A DNA stretch of 58,474 nt from Phytoactinopolyspora halophila. GTDB taxonomy: Bacteria; Actinomycetota; Actinomycetes; Jiangellales; Jiangellaceae. Position 1 is the first letter of the stretch. Each line of letters begins with the position of its first letter. The notes under the pieces were generated by a model. That model made no database searches and was not told the origin of the DNA. It saw only the letters and a list, made by a program, of their open reading frames with translations. Location of the stretch: contig NZ_QMIG01000026.1 in the NCBI RefSeq assembly GCF_003287285.1, forward strand, positions 1-58,474, given 5' to 3'. This document shows, in pieces, positions 54,562 to 58,474 of the stretch. The translations under genes were made by a program, and so were the position numbers.

Positions 54562-57500
54562 TTGCATCTGAAGAGCTTGACACTACGGGGGTTCAAGTCC
54601 TTCGCGTCGTCGACGACGCTTCACTTCGAACCCGGCATCACCTGCGTCGTCGGTCCGAACGGATCGGGGAAGTCGAACGTCGTCGACGCTCTGGCCTGGG
54701 TCATGGGCGAGCAGGGAGCGAAGAGCCTGCGTGGCGGCAAGATGGAAGACGTCATCTTCGCCGGGACCACGGGCCGGGCCGCGCTCGGCCGGGCCGAGGT
54801 GCTTCTGACGATCGACAACACTGACGGCGCGTTGCCGATCGAGTACTCGGAAGTCACCATCTCGCGGACGATGTTCCGCAATGGCGGATCGGAGTATTCG
54901 ATCAACGGCCAGTCGTGCCGGCTGCTCGATGTCCAGGAGCTGTTGTCGGACTCGGGTATCGGCCGGGAGATGCACGTCATCGTCGGTCAGGGCCAGCTCG
55001 ATTCCATCCTGGGCGCGACACCCGAAGGGCGACGAGGGTTCATCGAGGAGGCGGCCGGCGTCCTCAAGCATCGCAAGCGCAAGGAGAAGGCGCTGCGCAA
55101 GCTCGAGGCGATGGAGGGCAATCTCACGCGCTTGCAGGACCTCACCTCGGAGGTGCGCCGCCAGCTTGGACCGCTGGGCAAACAGGCCGCGCTGGCCCGT
55201 CGTGCCGCGACGATCCAGGCCGATCTGCGGGACGCGCGGCTGCGGCTGCTGGCAGACGACCTCGTTCAGGCGCGCGCGAGCCTCGAACAGGAGGTGGCTG
55301 ACGAAGCCGCGCTGAAGGCCCGCCAGGCCGAGCTGACCCAGTCGCTGGAGCAGGCACGCGCTGCCGAAGCACGGCTCGAATCCGAGGTCAAACAGGCCGA
55401 GCCCGTGCTGGCCCGGGCGCAGGATGCCTGGTATCGGCTGTCCAGTCTCCGCGAGCGGATCAACAGCACCCTCTCGCTCGCCCGTGAGCGCGGCCGGCAC
55501 CTGACGACGGCGGAGGAACCGGCCTCCTCGGGCCGGGACCCGGAGGAGATGGAGGCCGAAGCGGCCGCGGTGCGCGAGCAGGAATCGGAGATCTCCGAGC
55601 AGATCGAGAACGCCAGGGCCACACTCGACGCGGCCATCGCGGAACGTTCGGAGGCCGAGGACGCGGCGGCGGCCGAGGAGCAGCGCCTGGCCGATCTCAC
55701 CCGGGCCGCGGCCGACCGGCGGGCGGGTGCCGCCCGGCTCGCCGGGGAGGTCGAAGGATTGCGCAGCCGCGCCGCGGCGGCCGAGTCGGAGCTGAACCGC
55801 CTGAAGGCCGCGCGCGCCGAAGCGCAGGAGCGCGCGACGGCCGCCGAGAGCGAGTTCACCAGCCTGGAGACGACTATCGCGGGTCTCTCCACGGGCGAAG
55901 AAGGTCTCGACGCCGAGCACGAAGAAGCTGCCGCGGAGCTCGCCGCTGCCGAGGAGGCCCTTGCCGAGATCGTCGAGAACGAACGTGCCGCCGAGCGCGA
56001 GCGGGCAACGCTGGCCGCCCGCAAGGAGGCGCTGGAGATGGGGCTGGCGCGCAAGGATGGTTCCTCGGCGCTGCTGGCCGCTTCCGATCGGGTGTCGGGA
56101 ATCCTGGGCTCCGTGGCCGCCCTGCTCACGGTGGAACCGGGGTGGGAAGCGACGGTGGCCACCGCCCTCGGAACGGCGTCGGACGCGGTCGCGGTGGGCT
56201 CGGTGGATGATGCCGTCAACGCGCTCCGGTTGCTGCACGACGAGGATCTCGGCCAGGCGGGGCTGCTCGTCGGCGGCGCGCCGTTCGACGACCCGGGCAG
56301 CTGGCACGGCCTTCCGGCCGGCATGCGCTACGTCGTCGATCTGGTGACTGCCCCCGCCGAGCTGCAGCCCGCACTGACCAGCCTGCTACGGAACATGGTC
56401 GCGGTGGATGACCTGCCGGCCGCGCGCGCTCTGGTGGCCGAGTATCCCGACTTGTGCGCGGTGACCAGGGCAGGTGACCTGCTCGGCCGCGGTCGGGCCT
56501 ACGGCGGATCGAGTAATACGCAGAGCTTGCTCGAGGTCCAATCCGCGGTCGACGAGGCCGCTGACCAGCTGGCCGAGGCCACGGCACGTGCCGAACGACT
56601 CCAGCGGGAGAAAGAACAGGCCACCCGGCGCCGGGACGAAGCACAGGCACGCGAGACGGCCGCCCTGAACAAGCTCCACGAGTCGGATGCCGAGCTGTCG
56701 GCCACGGCCGAGCAGCTGGGCCGCCTCGGTGACGCCGTGCGCGCGGCCAACGAGGAAGCCGAGCGGCTCACCGCCTCGATTGCCGAGGCCGAAGATGCCC
56801 GGGACCGGGATCTGGCGAAGCTGGCCGAGATGGAGGAGCGGCTCGCCACGGCCGAAGAGGCCAGTGACCCCGACGACGAGCCGTCGACCGAGGAACGTGA
56901 CCGGTTGGCCGAGCAGGTGCGGCTGGCCCAGCAGCGCGAGACGGAGGCCCGGCTGTCGCTGCGCACGGGCGAGGAGCGAGCACGGGCGCTGGCCGGACGC
57001 GCGGAGAGCCTGGAGCGTGCCGCGCGGGAAGAGCGCGCCAACCGGGAGCGCGCCGAGGCGATGGCCCGCAAACGTGCCCGGCAGGCGGAGATCTGCGCGG
57101 CCGTGGCTCGCGGCAGCGAGATGTTGCTGCGCCAGGTCGAGGAGTCCTTGGAGGTGGCCGACGCCGAGCGCCAGACGGCCGAGCAGACGCGGGCCGAGCG
57201 GAACGCGGCGCTGGCCGAGGAGCGAGAGCGGACCCGCACGATCGCGACCGAGCTGGAGGAAGTGACCTCCACGGTGCATCGCGACGAGCTGGCCCGCGCC
57301 GAGCACCGGATGCGTGTGGAGTCACTGGAGACCAAGGCGCGCGAGGAGATGGGTGTCGAGCCGGACACGCTGGTCGACGAGTATGGCCCGCACCTCGAGG
57401 TGCCGGTGTTCGAGGCGCCGGATCAGGCGGGCAAGGGACAGCAGAAGAAGCGCAAGGCGGCCGGCGGGAACGGCGCCGCCGGCGCGTCCGGGAACGGTGT

Positions 57501-58356
57501 ACCGGAGGGTGCCCCGGATGGCGTCGCGGAAGGATCCGGCGAATCCGGGGACGCACCGGCCGACGGCGAGCCCGGTGACGACGGGACCGGCAGCGACGGG
57601 ACCGGTGGTGACGAGCCGGACGGTGATGGCGCCGGCGAGCGGCCGTCGTCGATCACGCAGCCGGTGGCCGAGCCGCAGCGGTACGTGCCGTTCGTCCGCG
57701 ACGAACAGGAGAAGCGCGCGCGCACCGCGGAACGCGAGCTGAACAAGCTCGGCAAGGTCAATCCGCTGGCGCTGGAGGAGTACGCGGCCCTCGAGGAGCG
57801 GCACGCCTTCCTGAACGAGCAGCTTGAGGATCTCAAGCGCACCCGCAAGGACCTGATGGACATCGTGAAGGAGGTCGACGATCGGGTGCAGCAGGTCTTC
57901 ACCGAGGCGTTCGAGGACACCGCGCGCGAGTTCGCGACGGTGTTCTCGCGGCTGTTCCCCGGTGGTGAGGGCAAGCTCGTGCTCACCGAACCGGACGACA
58001 TGCTGACCACGGGTATCGACGTCGAGGCGCGCCCGCCGGGCAAGAAGGTCAAGCGGCTGTCGTTGCTGTCGGGTGGCGAGCGTTCGCTCGTCGCGGTCGC
58101 GTTCCTGGTGGCCCTGTTCAAGGCGCGGCCCAGCCCGTTCTACATTCTCGACGAGGTCGAGGCGGCCCTGGACGACACCAACTTGAGCCGCCTTCTCGGG
58201 CTCTACGAGGAGCTGCGGGAGCACAGCCAGCTCATCGTCATCACGCACCAGAAACGCACGATGGAGATCGCGGATGCGCTCTATGGTGTGTCGATGCGCG
58301 GTGACGGCGTGACCGCAGTGATCAGCCAGCGGCTGCGCGAATCCGAGCCGGCATAA
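54562..58356 (+). CDS. smc: Chromosome segregation protein SMC
   Basis: An ATPase of about 1264 residues that condenses and segregates chromosomes with ScpAB. The head has Walker A GPNGSGKSN (about 31). A coiled coil and a hinge (about 513-640, ILGSVAALLTVEPGWEATVA) follow, then the second coiled coil, signature LLSGGERSLVAVAFL (about 1168) and Walker B FYILDEVEAALDD. A Gly/Asp/Ala-rich insertion of about 80 residues (about 953-1033, KKRKAAGGNGAAGASGNG onward) interrupts the returning coiled coil. The start is probably TTG 54562, giving the canonical N-terminus LHLKSLTLRGFKSFA. GAGAG upstream is a weak ribosome site. Confidence 0.95.
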   Translation: MHLKSLTLRGFKSFASSTTLHFEPGITCVVGPNGSGKSNVVDALAWVMGEQGAKSLRGGKMEDVIFAGTTGRAALGRAEVLLTIDNTDGALPIEYSEVTISRTMFRNGGSEYSINGQSCRLLDVQELLSDSGIGREMHVIVGQGQLDSILGATPEGRRGFIEEAAGVLKHRKRKEKALRKLEAMEGNLTRLQDLTSEVRRQLGPLGKQAALARRAATIQADLRDARLRLLADDLVQARASLEQEVADEAALKARQAELTQSLEQARAAEARLESEVKQAEPVLARAQDAWYRLSSLRERINSTLSLARERGRHLTTAEEPASSGRDPEEMEAEAAAVREQESEISEQIENARATLDAAIAERSEAEDAAAAEEQRLADLTRAAADRRAGAARLAGEVEGLRSRAAAAESELNRLKAARAEAQERATAAESEFTSLETTIAGLSTGEEGLDAEHEEAAAELAAAEEALAEIVENERAAERERATLAARKEALEMGLARKDGSSALLAASDRVSGILGSVAALLTVEPGWEATVATALGTASDAVAVGSVDDAVNALRLLHDEDLGQAGLLVGGAPFDDPGSWHGLPAGMRYVVDLVTAPAELQPALTSLLRNMVAVDDLPAARALVAEYPDLCAVTRAGDLLGRGRAYGGSSNTQSLLEVQSAVDEAADQLAEATARAERLQREKEQATRRRDEAQARETAALNKLHESDAELSATAEQLGRLGDAVRAANEEAERLTASIAEAEDARDRDLAKLAEMEERLATAEEASDPDDEPSTEERDRLAEQVRLAQQRETEARLSLRTGEERARALAGRAESLERAAREERANRERAEAMARKRARQAEICAAVARGSEMLLRQVEESLEVADAERQTAEQTRAERNAALAEERERTRTIATELEEVTSTVHRDELARAEHRMRVESLETKAREEMGVEPDTLVDEYGPHLEVPVFEAPDQAGKGQQKKRKAAGGNGAAGASGNGVPEGAPDGVAEGSGESGDAPADGEPGDDGTGSDGTGGDEPDGDGAGERPSSITQPVAEPQRYVPFVRDEQEKRARTAERELNKLGKVNPLALEEYAALEERHAFLNEQLEDLKRTRKDLMDIVKEVDDRVQQVFTEAFEDTAREFATVFSRLFPGGEGKLVLTEPDDMLTTGIDVEARPPGKKVKRLSLLSGGERSLVAVAFLVALFKARPSPFYILDEVEAALDDTNLSRLLGLYEELREHSQLIVITHQKRTMEIADALYGVSMRGDGVTAVISQRLRESEPA

Positions 58357-58474
58357 CGACACCCTACCCTCCACCCGCCACCCTCCTCCGATGATCATGA
58401 ACGCTTCTGGTCCTATGGGCAGGTTCAATCGGTGCTTGCAATGAGCAGCTGGTTGAGCCGCTGGGTTGGAGTCT
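58357..58474. other. Right edge, degenerate family A repeat
   Basis: This stretch is noncoding. TGATCATGAACGCTT (58392-58406), 35 bp after the smc stop, is a family A left arm. No matching perfect right arm is found before the window ends, only a diverged GGTTCAATCGGTGCTT. Confidence 0.6.

Overview
The window is a GC-rich actinobacterial chromosome segment. Codons are strongly G/C-ending, GTG and TTG starts and 1-8 nt stop/start overlaps are common, and the right half carries a gene order typical of actinomycetes (ndgR<>leuCD-hup-cofC<>plsC-gpsA-ddl ... thiL, rpmB, dak2-recG-rsmD-coaD-sepIVA-yceD-rpmF-rnc-mutM, smc). A Jiangella/Haloactinopolyspora-like lineage would fit, but this is inference without a database search. 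No rRNA, tRNA, phage, transposase or CRISPR array was recognised.

Layout. (1) 0.5-8.4 kb: a haem-iron acquisition locus. Two leftward genes encode surface proteins (HtaA domains, sortase-type C-termini). Divergent from them is hmuO-hmuT-hmuU-hmuV. Three DtxR/IdeR-like iron boxes lie between the two arms. (2) 8.5-9.8 kb: two small membrane proteins of unknown function. (3) 9.9-15.9 kb: a glycan cluster (SDR epimerase, PIG-L deacetylase, WbqC-like protein, processive GT2 synthase, GH18-like protein) followed by a SARP/BTAD regulator. (4) 17.1-21.1 kb: a SigK-type envelope/redox module (membrane molybdopterin oxidoreductase, fasciclin lipoprotein, SigK, RskA). (5) 21.1-28.4 kb: a leftward sugar-acid operon (Ldh2 oxidoreductase, TRAP transporter PQM, L-fuconate dehydratase-like enolase, FAH-family enzyme, GntR regulator). 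(6) 29-33.3 kb: an AztD-like zinc lipoprotein and a Tat-exported family 8 polysaccharide lyase. (7) 33.3-58.4 kb: the conserved housekeeping block for leucine, F420, phospholipid, cell wall, thiamine, CoA, ribosome, RNA processing, DNA repair and chromosome segregation functions. It is interrupted by a divergent prs gene that sits among repeats.

The most unusual signal is three families of short intergenic hairpins dispersed over the whole window. Family A has TGATCATGAA arms, family B is about 70 bp with arms ending ACTTCTTGG, and family C is 43-44 bp beginning GGAACCGACAT. Family B stems vary in sequence while staying complementary (covariation). Family A copies directly abut, and sometimes supply, the stop codon of the upstream gene. 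Several essential proteins (SMC, RecG, RsmD, RNase III) carry Gly/Asp/Ala-rich low-complexity insertions or tails.
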